33,123 nt of DNA from an uncultured Bacteroidales bacterium. Lineage in GTDB: Bacteria > Bacteroidota > Bacteroidia > Bacteroidales > P3. Every line of letters begins with the position of its first letter. The first letter of the stretch is position 1. Shown piece after piece: positions 24,114 to 32,447 of this stretch. Both the position numbers and the translations under genes were made by a program. Below the pieces are notes generated by a model. It searched no databases. It saw nothing but the letters and a program-made list of their open reading frames with translations, and was not told the DNA's origin. The stretch lies in the NCBI GenBank assembly GCA_937876865.1, contig CALEFF010000065.1, positions 1 to 33,123 on the forward strand, in the 5' to 3' direction.

Positions 24114-24878
24114 ATGGCATTGTTAGAAATAAAGGATTTACACGCAAGAATTAAAGATAAGGAAATTTTAAAAGGAGTAAATCTTACTATAAATAAAGGT
24201 GAAGTTCACGCAATTATGGGACCTAATGGAAATGGTAAAAGTACATTAGCGTCTGTTATTGCAGGAAAAGATACATTTGAAGTAACAAAAGGAGAAGTCC
24301 TTTTCAATAATAAAAATCTTTTAGATTTGCCAATAGAGGCAAGAGCAGCAGAAGGAATTTTTCTTGGTTTTCAATATCCTGTGGAAATTCCAGGTGTTAG
24401 CATAACAAACTTTATGCGTACTGCAATCAATGAACAAAGAAAATATAGAGGATTAGACCCTATGTCAGCAAAAGACTTTCTTGCATTGATGGAAGAAAAG
24501 AAAAAAGTTGTTGAACTAACAAGTAAACTTGCAAATCGTTCGGTAAATGAAGGTTTTTCTGGTGGAGAAAAAAAGAAAAACGAGATTTTCCAAATGGCAA
24601 TGTTGAATCCAACGCTTGCAATCTTAGATGAAACGGATTCAGGCTTGGATATAGATGCTTTAAGAATAGTTGCAAATGGAGTAAACGCTCTTCGTAGTCC
24701 TGATAATGCGACAGTTGTAATCACACACTATCAAAGATTGTTGGATTATATTGTTCCTGATTATGTTCATGTGCTTTATGAGGGCAGAATTGTTAAAACA
24801 GGAGACAAAACCCTTGCTTTAACATTGGAAGAAAAGGGTTATGATTGGATTAGAAAGGAATTAGAGCAAGGAAAGTAA
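24114..24878 (+). CDS. sufC: Fe-S cluster assembly ATPase SufC
   Basis: SufC is the ABC-type ATPase of the SufBCD scaffold that builds Fe-S clusters in the cytoplasm. The 254-residue length is standard. Walker A is GPNGNGKST (36-44), the Q-loop is in FLGFQYPVEIPGVS, the signature FSGGEKKKNEI carries the SufC-type substitution, and Walker B reads LAILDETDSGLD, with ITHYQR as the switch region. It shares one base of its TAA stop with the sufD ATG. No sufB precedes it: the upstream gene is an unrelated lipoprotein. Confidence 0.97.
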   Translation: MALLEIKDLHARIKDKEILKGVNLTINKGEVHAIMGPNGNGKSTLASVIAGKDTFEVTKGEVLFNNKNLLDLPIEARAAEGIFLGFQYPVEIPGVSITNFMRTAINEQRKYRGLDPMSAKDFLALMEEKKKVVELTSKLANRSVNEGFSGGEKKKNEIFQMAMLNPTLAILDETDSGLDIDALRIVANGVNALRSPDNATVVITHYQRLLDYIVPDYVHVLYEGRIVKTGDKTLALTLEEKGYDWIRKELEQGK

Positions 24879-25930
24879 TGGAAGAAAGTCTAAAAAACAT
24901 AAATTTTAGTTGTAATATCCCGCAATTTAACACTATACGACTAATACAATTGAATGGAAAATTGTATGAAGATGTCGTTTTAGGTGAAAAATATAAGGAT
25001 ATTATAGAAATAGAAAGAACAGAGGAGGGAATTTCTATAAATGTTAAAGAAAATGCAATAATAGATACTCCTTTGCAGATTATAAATGTTGTAGGAAATC
25101 CTCAATCCTTAAATACTACTTCGTTTAGTACTGTAAAGTTGGGTCAAAATAGTAAGTTGCGTCTTATTCATTGCGATGATTCTATTTCAGAACAAAGTTG
25201 TGATTTAACAAATAGCCTACAAATAGAAATAGGTGATGGAGCAAGTTTAGATTATTATAAAATGGAAAACATAAATGACTTTTCTTCTGTAAGCACTCAG
25301 GTATGCTTTGAAATGGGAAAAGAATCTAAACTTACTACTTTTGGACTTAGTCTTAATGGAAAACTTATTCGCAACAAAATAATAGTTAATTTCAATGAAG
25401 AACATTCGGTTGCCGATCTTAATGGTTTGTATTTGATGGATAAACAACAAGAGGCAGAAACTGAAATCAATGTTTATCATCGCAAACCTAATTGTTCTTC
25501 TAATCAATTGTTCAAAGGAATACTTGATGATGTAGCAAAATCAAGTTTTGTAGGACATGTTTTTGTTGATTATGGAGCAAATGGCACAGTAGCTTTGCAA
25601 AACAATAAGAATATGCTACTTACCGACAAGGCAAAGGTGAATACACGTCCGTTTTTAGAAATATATAATGATGATGTAAAGTGTTCGCACGGAGCAACCG
25701 TAGGACAATTGAATCCAGAGGCACTTTTCTATCTTAGAACTCGTTGTATAAGTGAAAGAAGTGCGAGAATGTTACTTATGTATGCTTTTTGTGAAGATGT
25801 ACTTTCAAAAAGCGATATAGAAGAGTTGAAAGAAAATTTGGGAGACTTGATAAAACGTAGATTACAAGGCGAACTGACTGCTTGTGGTAATTGTGTTTTT
25901 CAATGTTCTACACCAAAGTTTAAAATTTAA
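24878..25930 (+). CDS. sufD: Fe-S cluster assembly protein SufD, short form
   Basis: SufD forms the scaffold with SufB and SufC. The 350-residue product has the family's C-terminal beta-helix core and the conserved DDVKCSHGATVGQLNPEALFYLRTR segment, where the SHGAT His aligns with the functionally important His of SufD. It is about 100 residues shorter than many SufD proteins, mainly at the N-terminus. It ends in a cysteine-rich tail (CGNCVFQC). The gene begins on the last base of the sufC stop and is followed by nadK after 6 bp. SufB was considered but rejected because SufB is longer and normally upstream of sufC. Confidence 0.9.
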   Translation: MEESLKNINFSCNIPQFNTIRLIQLNGKLYEDVVLGEKYKDIIEIERTEEGISINVKENAIIDTPLQIINVVGNPQSLNTTSFSTVKLGQNSKLRLIHCDDSISEQSCDLTNSLQIEIGDGASLDYYKMENINDFSSVSTQVCFEMGKESKLTTFGLSLNGKLIRNKIIVNFNEEHSVADLNGLYLMDKQQEAETEINVYHRKPNCSSNQLFKGILDDVAKSSFVGHVFVDYGANGTVALQNNKNMLLTDKAKVNTRPFLEIYNDDVKCSHGATVGQLNPEALFYLRTRCISERSARMLLMYAFCEDVLSKSDIEELKENLGDLIKRRLQGELTACGNCVFQCSTPKFKI

Positions 25931-25936
25931 CTAAGT

Positions 25937-26833
25937 ATGCGAATCGCCATTTTTGGTAAAAATTGCAAAAAAGAAGACTTGTGTTATATAGAAGACTTAT
26001 TATCTCAAATAAGTCTTCGTTCTGATAAATTGATTATAGCAAAAGAATTTTTTACTTATTTACGAGACAAAATCACTTTTCCAGAAAATTCTTCAATAGT
26101 GGCTTTGGAAGAAGATAAAATATCTACTCAACAAATAGATGTTTTATTTTCTTTGGGAGGAGATGGCACTTTATTAGATACACTCTCTGTTGTGAAAAAT
26201 TCTTGCATTCCTGTTTTGGGAATAAATCTTGGACATTTGGGATTTCTTACAAGTGTCGGAAGGGCTGATATAAAGAATCTTTTAACCGAAATAGAAAAGC
26301 AACATTATAAGTTTGAAAAACATAGCGTTTTGCAAGCATCTTGTGAGGCTTTGATAGGAAAACGTTTTGCCATAAATGAGGTTTGTGTGCGTTCTCTTTC
26401 TCCTGGTGAATTATTGGAAATAGATGCTTACATAGGTGATGAATATCTTACAACATATACCTCAGATGGATTGATAGCAACTACACCTACGGGCTCTACT
26501 GCTTATTCTATGAGTTGTGGAGGGCCTATAATTTCACCTAATTCAAAGTGTTTGTGTATTACTCCAATATCTCCTCACAACCTTACTTTAAGACCGCTTA
26601 TTATTCCAGATAATTCGCAAATAAAATTCGTAATAAACTCATCAAGAAAAGGTATTTCATTGCATTTTGATTCGCAAATATATCCATTGGAAACTCCAAT
26701 TTCAATAGAAATATCGAAAGCTGATATGGAATTGAGGCTAATAAGAATGCAAAATCAAACATTCTTCTCAGCAATTAGAAATAAATTGATGTGGGGAACA
26801 AATCTAAGACAAAGAAAAAGTAATGATGAATAA
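25937..26833 (+). CDS. nadK: NAD kinase
   Basis: NadK phosphorylates NAD to NADP with ATP. The 298-residue product contains the diagnostic GGDGT (74-78), the LGHLGFLT segment, the conserved NE in FAINEVCV, and the second nucleotide-binding block TPTGSTAYSMSCGGPI. All expected motifs are present and the length is usual. It lies 6 bp after sufD and overlaps dxr, forming part of a dense operon. Confidence 0.96.
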   Translation: MRIAIFGKNCKKEDLCYIEDLLSQISLRSDKLIIAKEFFTYLRDKITFPENSSIVALEEDKISTQQIDVLFSLGGDGTLLDTLSVVKNSCIPVLGINLGHLGFLTSVGRADIKNLLTEIEKQHYKFEKHSVLQASCEALIGKRFAINEVCVRSLSPGELLEIDAYIGDEYLTTYTSDGLIATTPTGSTAYSMSCGGPIISPNSKCLCITPISPHNLTLRPLIIPDNSQIKFVINSSRKGISLHFDSQIYPLETPISIEISKADMELRLIRMQNQTFFSAIRNKLMWGTNLRQRKSNDE

Positions 26834-27986
26834 AAAAAATGTTGCAGTAATAGGCTCTACGGGTAGTATTGGCAGACAAACCTTAGATATTATTGCTCAA
26901 CACCCTGATAAATTTTCGGCAGAAGTATTAACTGCAAACACGCAAGCAGATTTGCTTATAGAACAAGCATTAAAATTCAATCCTAATGTTGTGGTTATTG
27001 CCGATAAAATCCAATATGCAAAGGTTAAAGAAGCATTATCGCAAACTGATATAAAGGTTTTTGCAGGAAAAGAAAGCATTGACGATGTTGTTCAAATGGA
27101 TTGTGTTGATGTTGTCCTTATGGCACTTGTCGGTTTTGCAGGATTATCGCCAACAATCAAGGCAATAGAAAAAGGAAAACTAATAGCCCTTGCTAATAAA
27201 GAAACACTTGTTGTAGGAGGAGAGTATGTTATGAGCTTGGCAAAGCAAAACAATACTGCAATCCTTCCTGTTGATTCGGAGCATTCTGCAATTTTTCAAT
27301 GTTTGATAGGGGAAATAAATAACGAAATAAACAAAATATATCTTACTGCTTCGGGAGGACCGTTTAGAAACCTAAATTCAGAAGAACTTTCAAAGGTTAG
27401 CGTAGCACAAGCCTTGAATCACCCAAATTGGGCAATGGGAAAGAAAGTTACAATCGACTCTGCAACTCTTATGAATAAGGGTTTTGAAATGATTGAGGCA
27501 AGATGGTTGTTTGATATAAAGCCAAGCAAGATAGAAGCCGTTATTCACCCTCAAAGTATCATACATTCAATGGTGGAATTTGAGGACGGAAGCATAAAAG
27601 CTCAATTAGGAATTGCTGATATGCGACTTCCAATTCAATATGCTTTGAGTTTTCCTGACCGTTTGCCAAATTCCTCAGAAAAATTAGATATTTATAAATA
27701 TTCTACTTTAACTTTTGAAAAGCCAAACAGAGAATTATTCCCTTGTTTAGATATGGCGTATTACGCAATTGAGAAAGGAGGAAATGCTCCTGCGATTATG
27801 AATGCAGCAAATGAAGTTGCGGTAGAGGCGTTTTTGAAAGAAAAAATCAAATTTATAGAGATAGGAAATATAATAGAAAAGGCATTTAATACGTTTGCTT
27901 TTGTGGAAAAACCTTCTTTGGAAGATTATTTCAAAACAGATGAATTAGTAAAAGAACAATTAAAAAAAGAAATATTAAATAATTAA
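26823..27986 (+). CDS. dxr: 1-deoxy-D-xylulose 5-phosphate reductoisomerase
   Basis: Dxr makes 2-C-methyl-D-erythritol 4-phosphate with NADPH, the committed step of the MEP isoprenoid pathway. The 387-residue protein has the NADPH-binding GSTGSIG (11-17), LANKETLV, the metal and substrate-binding PVDSEHSAIFQC, the flexible-loop HPNWAMGKK and the TIDSATLMNKGFE block. It overlaps the nadK end by 11 bp; a second ATG at 26826 would overlap 8 bp and is equally likely. rseP follows after 5 bp, a common pairing. NadK upstream supplies the NADP(H) pool used by Dxr, though that link is only metabolic. Confidence 0.97.
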   Translation: MMNKKNVAVIGSTGSIGRQTLDIIAQHPDKFSAEVLTANTQADLLIEQALKFNPNVVVIADKIQYAKVKEALSQTDIKVFAGKESIDDVVQMDCVDVVLMALVGFAGLSPTIKAIEKGKLIALANKETLVVGGEYVMSLAKQNNTAILPVDSEHSAIFQCLIGEINNEINKIYLTASGGPFRNLNSEELSKVSVAQALNHPNWAMGKKVTIDSATLMNKGFEMIEARWLFDIKPSKIEAVIHPQSIIHSMVEFEDGSIKAQLGIADMRLPIQYALSFPDRLPNSSEKLDIYKYSTLTFEKPNRELFPCLDMAYYAIEKGGNAPAIMNAANEVAVEAFLKEKIKFIEIGNIIEKAFNTFAFVEKPSLEDYFKTDELVKEQLKKEILNN

Positions 27987-27991
27987 AAGAG

Positions 27992-29374
27992 ATGAAGATA
28001 TTAGCGTTAATTCTAAGTTTATCGTTATTGGTGTTTATCCATGAACTTGGTCATTATTTATTTGCAAGATTATTCAAAACAAGAGTAGAGCAATTCTATT
28101 TGTTTTTCAACCCCGGATTTTCAATTTTAAGAGCAAAAAAATGTAATGGTAAGTGGCGTTTAAGTTGGTTTAGTAAAAAATCTCCTGAGGAGTTTGCTCA
28201 ATATCCCGATAAAACAGAATGGGGAATTGGTTGGTTGCCTTTTGGTGGCTATTGTTCAATTGCAGGAATGATAGATGAGAGTAATACCTCAGCAGACTCT
28301 CTTTCGGCAGAGCCACAAGAATGGGAATATCGCTCAAAGAAAGCTTGGCAAAGGCTTCTTATTGTTTTGGGAGGAGTATTGATGAATTTCGTTGGTGCAA
28401 TTGTGATATTCTCTGCTATGCTTTTTGTTTGGGGTAAAGAAACTTTGCCTATGCAAAATGCAACACTTGGATATGACTATACAGAGGTTGCTTTGAAAAA
28501 TGGATTTCAAAACGGAGATATAGTTCAAAACATAGATGGTAAAAAAGTTGTTGATTTATCAGAAGTAGTTGAACAAGTAATTTTAGAATCTCCAAAAGAT
28601 ATAACTGTAAAGAGAGGGGATTCTTTGGTAACATTTAATCTTCCAAAAGATTTTGCAAAACAAATGTTGGTGGCTAATCCAAAACAATTTGCAACTGTTA
28701 GAGTTCCTTTTGTGATAGATAATTTTGCATTAGGCTCTCTTGCACAAAAAGCAGGAATGCAAATAGGAGATAGTATAGTCGCTTTGAATGGCGTTGCAAC
28801 CCCTACTTTTACTGATTTTACACAAGAAATTGCAGATAAAAAGGGACAAGAAATTACGATAACTTATTATAGAGATAATCAAAAACAAGAAGTTTCTTTT
28901 GCTCTTGGTAGCGATGGAAAGATTGGAGCAGTAGCAAAAAATCCTATAAACATATTTAAAACAGAGAAAATAGAGTATAATGTTTTTGAATCAATACCTG
29001 CTGGAATAAAGGTAGGAACAGAAACATTGGTTAATTACGTTAAACAGTTTAAATTAGTATTTACAAAAGAAGGTGCTTCACAATTAGGAGGATTTGGTGC
29101 AATTGGTTCAATGTTTCCTACTGAGTGGAATTGGGCTATCTTTTGGAATATGACAGCATTCCTTTCTATAATCTTAGCATTTATGAATATATTGCCTATT
29201 CCTGCCTTAGATGGAGGACATGTTATGTTTACGCTTTGGGAAATGATAACAGGAAAGAAACCTGGCGACAAATTTATGGAGCGAGCACAGATGATTGGAA
29301 TGATTCTTTTGTTTGGATTGCTGATTTTCGCTAATGGAAACGACCTATACAGATGGATTTCTTCAAAATTTTAG
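27992..29374 (+). CDS. rseP: RseP-type site-2 intramembrane protease
   Basis: RseP cuts membrane-spanning substrates such as anti-sigma factors and remnant signal peptides within the inner membrane. Zinc-binding HELGH is at 17-21 in the first membrane segment and LDG at 406-408 (NILPIPALDGGH) provides the third ligand. Two PDZ domains lie between (about 160-215 and 243-300), followed by the last membrane segments. The 460-residue length fits Bacteroidota forms. It is the last gene of the sufC-sufD-nadK-dxr-rseP run; a tRNA gene with its own promoter follows. Confidence 0.96.
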   Translation: MKILALILSLSLLVFIHELGHYLFARLFKTRVEQFYLFFNPGFSILRAKKCNGKWRLSWFSKKSPEEFAQYPDKTEWGIGWLPFGGYCSIAGMIDESNTSADSLSAEPQEWEYRSKKAWQRLLIVLGGVLMNFVGAIVIFSAMLFVWGKETLPMQNATLGYDYTEVALKNGFQNGDIVQNIDGKKVVDLSEVVEQVILESPKDITVKRGDSLVTFNLPKDFAKQMLVANPKQFATVRVPFVIDNFALGSLAQKAGMQIGDSIVALNGVATPTFTDFTQEIADKKGQEITITYYRDNQKQEVSFALGSDGKIGAVAKNPINIFKTEKIEYNVFESIPAGIKVGTETLVNYVKQFKLVFTKEGASQLGGFGAIGSMFPTEWNWAIFWNMTAFLSIILAFMNILPIPALDGGHVMFTLWEMITGKKPGDKFMERAQMIGMILLFGLLIFANGNDLYRWISSKF

Positions 29375-29427
29375 TGCCTAATAATCAGATACTTTAAACA
29401 AAAAGAATAAAAAAAGTAAAGAAAAAA

Positions 29428-29458
29428 TTTGGTGGTAATAAAAAAGGTTGTATCTTTG
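29428..29458 (+). promoter_or_regulatory. tRNA-Asn promoter
   Basis: TTTG (29428-29431) and TATCTTTG (29451-29458) are 19 bp apart, a full -33/-7 match. The mature tRNA 5' end is 26 bp after the -7 element. Confidence 0.7.
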
Positions 29459-29483
29459 CAATCGCTTTAAGGGAATAAAGAAA

Positions 29484-29557
29484 GCCTCCTTAGCTCAGCT
29501 GGTTAGAGCACATGACTGTTAATCATGGGGTCCTAGGTTCAAGTCCTAGAGGGGGCG
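29484..29557 (+). tRNA. tRNA-Asn (anticodon GUU)
   Basis: A complete cloverleaf can be drawn. Acceptor GCCTCCT (29484-29490) pairs with AGGGGGC (29550-29556) with one G-U pair; D stem GCTC/GAGC; anticodon stem CATGA/TCATG with GTT at 29518-29520; T stem CTAGG/CCTAG with loop TTCAAGT. CCA is not encoded. Confidence 0.97.
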
Positions 29558-29560
29558 CTC

Positions 29561-29595
29561 AAAGAGAGAAATCAAAAAGGTTTCTCTCTTTTTTT
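29561..29595 (+). terminator. Terminator of the tRNA gene
   Basis: A perfect 11-bp stem pairs AAAGAGAGAAA (29561-29571) with TTTCTCTCTTT (29581-29591) around a 9-base loop, followed by a T run. Confidence 0.85.
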
Positions 29596-29912
29596 GTTTC
29601 TCTCCTTTGTGTTGCAATAAACATGCAAATTGACTTAAAAAGTCAAAGAAATAATTTCAAAAAGCAAAGAAAAATTTTATTAAATCAAAGAAAAAAAATG
29701 ATTTTTCTATGCTTTATTTCTGCACGTGGTGCATACAATAATAAATATATAATAAAATAATAACTAAAAAGAAAAATAAATAAAAAGAAAAAGGATGAAC
29801 ATTTTTTAATGTTTTAATTAGCCAGCAAACAACACCGCCTGCCCTTTAATTTTTTAGTAAAATTCTTCCCTAAGTTCAATGCTCTTTTTAATATTAAAAC
29901 TCTGTCTTTTTT
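29596..29912. other. Gene-free, very AT-rich stretch after tRNA-Asn
   Basis: I see no supportable gene here. It holds a perfect palindrome TTGACTTAAAAAGTCAA (29630-29646), a small inverted repeat TGCACGTGGTGCA (29721-29733), a weak hairpin AACATT/AATGTT (29798-29813), and a 14-bp palindrome TTTTAATATTAAAA (29886-29899) that may belong to lolA termination. It also has TCAAAGAAATAATTT at 29643-29657, shared in reverse with the 16025 tandem repeat. No tRNA-end repeat or integrase gene was seen. Confidence 0.5.
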
Positions 29913-30554
29913 TTATCTAAGATCGATTATCTCGGCTTGTGGATAGGTTTGTGTCGGAAAAGTAAAATCGTTTGTTTTAGTGGCTTGATTTGGTTTGTAA
30001 GAAGAGAATGTTATTTGATAAGTGTTACCTCCTCTTACGTGAATTGTCATTTCTTTTAGCCTATTGGTTGTTTTATTACTAACAATTCTTATTTTTGATA
30101 CGTTGGTACTTTTATTTGGGATAAGATCTATTACATAGTTTGTTTCTTCTTCTCTAATTAGTTTTGGGCGGAAGTCTTTTGAGTAGGTTTTTATCATATT
30201 TGGAAAGTTAAAGATGTTGTTTGTTATTACTGAAAGTTCTACTTCTGAGGTTTCTTTTACGTAATGCCAATAGTTTGCTCCATCGCAATAGTCTTCAAAA
30301 CCTTGTGCTTTTAATTGGAATTTTGCTCCATTTGAAAGAAGTGTGCCTTTTTGTGTTTCTAATGTTTTGTTACCTACTTTGATTGCCATAGTGTAAGAAA
30401 TAAGTATTGGAGAGTCAGTCGTAATTTTTTTTGATACTGCTTCTACTATTTTTTGTGCTTGTTTGTCTATTACCACTCCATTTACTATTTCTTTTTGTGC
30501 AAAAGAAAGGTTGATAAGAAATAAACAAATAAGAAAAACTAATGTCTTTTTCAT
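29913..30554 (-). CDS. lolA: LolA-like outer-membrane lipoprotein carrier
   Basis: LolA ferries lipoproteins through the periplasm to the outer membrane. The 213-residue product has a signal peptide (MKKTLVFLICLFLINLSFAQ) and the LolA-type half-barrel pattern, including ISYTMAIKVGNKTLETQKGTLLSNGAKFQL, the DGANYWHYVKETSEVEL hairpin, YVIDLIPN and the late ITFSSYKPN strand. It starts 6 bp after the ftsK stop, and ftsK-lolA is a recurrent Bacteroidota order, which supports the assignment. The lipoprotein at 23699 and Lnt are functional relatives in the same window. Confidence 0.88.
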   Translation of the reverse strand: MKKTLVFLICLFLINLSFAQKEIVNGVVIDKQAQKIVEAVSKKITTDSPILISYTMAIKVGNKTLETQKGTLLSNGAKFQLKAQGFEDYCDGANYWHYVKETSEVELSVITNNIFNFPNMIKTYSKDFRPKLIREEETNYVIDLIPNKSTNVSKIRIVSNKTTNRLKEMTIHVRGGNTYQITFSSYKPNQATKTNDFTFPTQTYPQAEIIDLR

Positions 30555-30560
30555 ATTTCA

Positions 30561-31631
30561 TTATTTAAGATATTCTTTCAAGATTTCGTTCAGTTCTACT
30601 TCGGTTTTCACAAGAACTTCTCTTGCTTTACTTCCTTCAAAAGGACCAACTATGCCTGCTGCTTCTAATTGATCAATGATTCTACCTGCTCTATTGTAGC
30701 CTAAGGATAGTTTTCTTTGAATTAAAGATGTGCTTCCGTGTTGATGCAGTACTACAAGGCGTGCTGATTCTTCAAACTTAGGATCAAGTTGTTTCATATC
30801 CACCTCTTTGCTTGGCTCAGATGTTTCATCTAAGTATTCAGGCAAAAGAAAAGTTTCGTCAAATCCTCGTTGTGAACCTATGTATTCTGATAATTGTTCT
30901 ATTTCTTCTGTATCTATCAATGCACATTGCAAACGTATCAAATCGCTTCCTGCTGAAATCAACATATCTCCTCGTCCTATTAATTGTTCTGCTCCTGAGG
31001 TATCGAGAATTGTTTTACTATCTACCCTACTACTTACTTTAAAAGCGATTCTTGCAGGGAAGTTGGCTTTAATTGTTCCTGTTATTATATTTACTGTTGG
31101 ACGTTGTGTTGCAATTATTAGATGTATTCCTACGGCACGTGCAAGTTGTGCAAGACGTGCAATAGGCATTTCTATTTCTTTGCCTGCTGTCATAATCAAA
31201 TCAGCAAACTCAGGTTTATGATACCCCTCATCATACATCTGCCTTATGCGGTTTAATTCCCAAGCATCAAGCTCTCTGTTACCTCTGTTTTGTAGGCATA
31301 CATCCAACCTCGGCGCCAAAGTTACATTAACAAAACAGGTATATTCATCTTCCCAAGCCTTCCATTCATTATACAAATTTTTGCTGATGGGATAAGCAAA
31401 TATAATCACATTATATTGTTTAGTTTTTTTATATTTCACAATCATTTTGCTCAAACGGTTAGTTCTCTCAGCCCATCCTTTTTCCATGGATAAACCGAGC
31501 GTTTCCTGCTCTTCATCACTCAACAAATCATCAACTTCGATAAACAAAGCGTCAGACATTTGCTCTGCCAAAAGCTTTGACACCGTAGATTTTCCCGAAT
31601 TTATCGGACCATTTATATTTATAATTTTCAT
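30561..31631 (-). CDS. ftsK: C-terminal part of FtsK fused in frame to a P-loop kinase N-terminus (suspect join)
   Basis: Residues after 152 (counted from an upstream ATG at 31664) are the FtsK/SpoIIIE C-terminal part: EFADLIMTAGKEIEMPIARLAQLARAVGIHL, ATQRPTVNIITG, the RIAFKVSSRVDSKTILD block, and the gamma winged-helix domain LVVLHQHGSTSLIQRKLSLGYNRAGRIIDQLE. FtsK pumps and resolves chromosomes at the septum. The membrane segments, linker and Walker A/B region are absent and are replaced by an unrelated small kinase (start 31631). The frame switches family at EFADLIM (31191-31211). The right-hand sequence is probably not the true neighbour, so this is a truncated ftsK, adjacent to lolA as expected. 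Confidence 0.85.
   Translation of the reverse strand: MKIININGPINSGKSTVSKLLAEQMSDALFIEVDDLLSDEEQETLGLSMEKGWAERTNRLSKMIVKYKKTKQYNVIIFAYPISKNLYNEWKAWEDEYTCFVNVTLAPRLDVCLQNRGNRELDAWELNRIRQMYDEGYHKPEFADLIMTAGKEIEMPIARLAQLARAVGIHLIIATQRPTVNIITGTIKANFPARIAFKVSSRVDSKTILDTSGAEQLIGRGDMLISAGSDLIRLQCALIDTEEIEQLSEYIGSQRGFDETFLLPEYLDETSEPSKEVDMKQLDPKFEESARLVVLHQHGSTSLIQRKLSLGYNRAGRIIDQLEAAGIVGPFEGSKAREVLVKTEVELNEILKEYLK
31191..31631 (-). other. N-terminal part of a small P-loop nucleoside/shikimate-type kinase
   Basis: From MKIININGPINSGKSTVSK, with Walker A GPINSGKST, to MYDEGYHKPEF. The LAPRLDVCLQNRGNRELDAWE segment looks like the lid of an AAA_33 or chloramphenicol phosphotransferase-like kinase. The frame then becomes FtsK, so its C-terminus is missing. 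Base use here is visibly richer in C than the flanking Bacteroidota genes. Confidence 0.6.
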
Positions 31632-31662
31632 TTTATCGGTTCTGCTAAAATTTAAAAATAAC

Positions 31663-31709
31663 AAACCTCTTATACGACATTTTTATCAAAAACGCAATAT
31701 AAGAGGTTT
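31663..31709 (-). terminator. Perfect 12-bp hairpin, probable leftward terminator
   Basis: AAACCTCTTATA (31663-31674) and TATAAGAGGTTT (31698-31709) pair perfectly around a 23-base loop. On the minus strand the stem is followed by a T-rich stretch. It would end a leftward gene not present here, which fits this DNA coming from another context. The rest of 31710-31854 shows no gene I can support. Confidence 0.5.
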
Positions 31710-31854
31710 ATCATTCATAACTTTTTGTATATCTTACAAAGCTTAATCACCAACGCCAAACTTGAGGCTATCAACACTGTGTCCCATACATAAAATAAGT
31801 ATTCGCTACTTATATAGCCCGACGCTACCACGCTATTTAAATAAAATCAACAAA

Positions 31855-32319
31855 TTATTCAAATTCAGCTAAAGCCATATCAATTGCTTTGGCTAGTTGA
31901 TCAGCACAAGAGGTCCCTTTGCCTCTACAATCATTTCCGCGTAAAATATCGGCTATTTCCTTAGCATTTTTACCTTCTGCCAATTTTGATACTGCCTGCA
32001 AATTGCCCATGCAACCGCCCTCAAACTTAATATTGTATATTTTGCCGTCTTTAATATCAAAAGAAATAATTTCAGGAACTTCATATAGCCCAATGTTTTC
32101 AATTTCTTCCCTAACTTTATTAAAGAGGGCTTTTGTGGTTTTTATGAAAAGCAAAACTTCGTCATCTCTAATAACTTTGCCTTCCCATCTATAAAAAGAA
32201 GTGATTTTTGGAACAATATTAACGCACGCTGCAAGATGATTTTTGACTAAATATCTCGCAATTTTATTTGCGTTTATTGTTGTATCAACTGTTGTAATAA
32301 TTAAAGTTAATTTTTCCAT
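31855..32319 (-). CDS. CutA N-terminus joined in frame to a TSCPD-domain C-terminus (suspect join)
   Basis: Residues 1 to about 85 are CutA1: LTLIITTVDTTINANKIARYLV, LAACVNIVPKITSFYRWEGKV, EVLLFIKTTKALF, YEVPEII. CutA is a small trimeric protein whose role is unsettled. Residues about 86-154 are a TSCPD-type protein: FDIKDGKIYNIKFEGGCMGNLQAVSKL, ending in CRGKGTSCADQLAKAI. CutA lacks its final strand and the TSCPD protein lacks its first strand, and the switch lies at IISFDI (32053-32070). Each is normally a separate protein. A GGAG site lies 9 bp before the ATG, unlike the Bacteroidota genes in this window. The join is more likely an artefact than a two-function protein. Confidence 0.7.
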   Translation of the reverse strand: MEKLTLIITTVDTTINANKIARYLVKNHLAACVNIVPKITSFYRWEGKVIRDDEVLLFIKTTKALFNKVREEIENIGLYEVPEIISFDIKDGKIYNIKFEGGCMGNLQAVSKLAEGKNAKEIADILRGNDCRGKGTSCADQLAKAIDMALAEFE

Positions 32320-32447
32320 TAAATTACTCCAATTTATGTTTATATTCTCTCATAAAATGAAATATTAATAAATTGTTTATTTTTTATTCATTATTAAAAA
32401 GAAGTGATAAGTTTATTATATTGCACAGGTATAAAAAGGAGAAGAAA

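Noticed and set aside
24878..25930. SufB instead of SufD
   Set aside because: Length 350 and position after sufC fit SufD; SufB is longer and normally lies upstream.
29484..29912. Integrative element at the tRNA-Asn 3' end
   Set aside because: No integrase gene and no second copy of the tRNA end were seen in the following 3 kb.
31447..31746. Plus-strand 99-codon frame opposite the kinase fragment
   Set aside because: Antisense to a recognisable P-loop protein and with no ribosome site.
31855..32319. Genuine bifunctional CutA-TSCPD protein
   Set aside because: Both halves are truncated at a shared short motif and two similar joins lie within 1 kb on either side.
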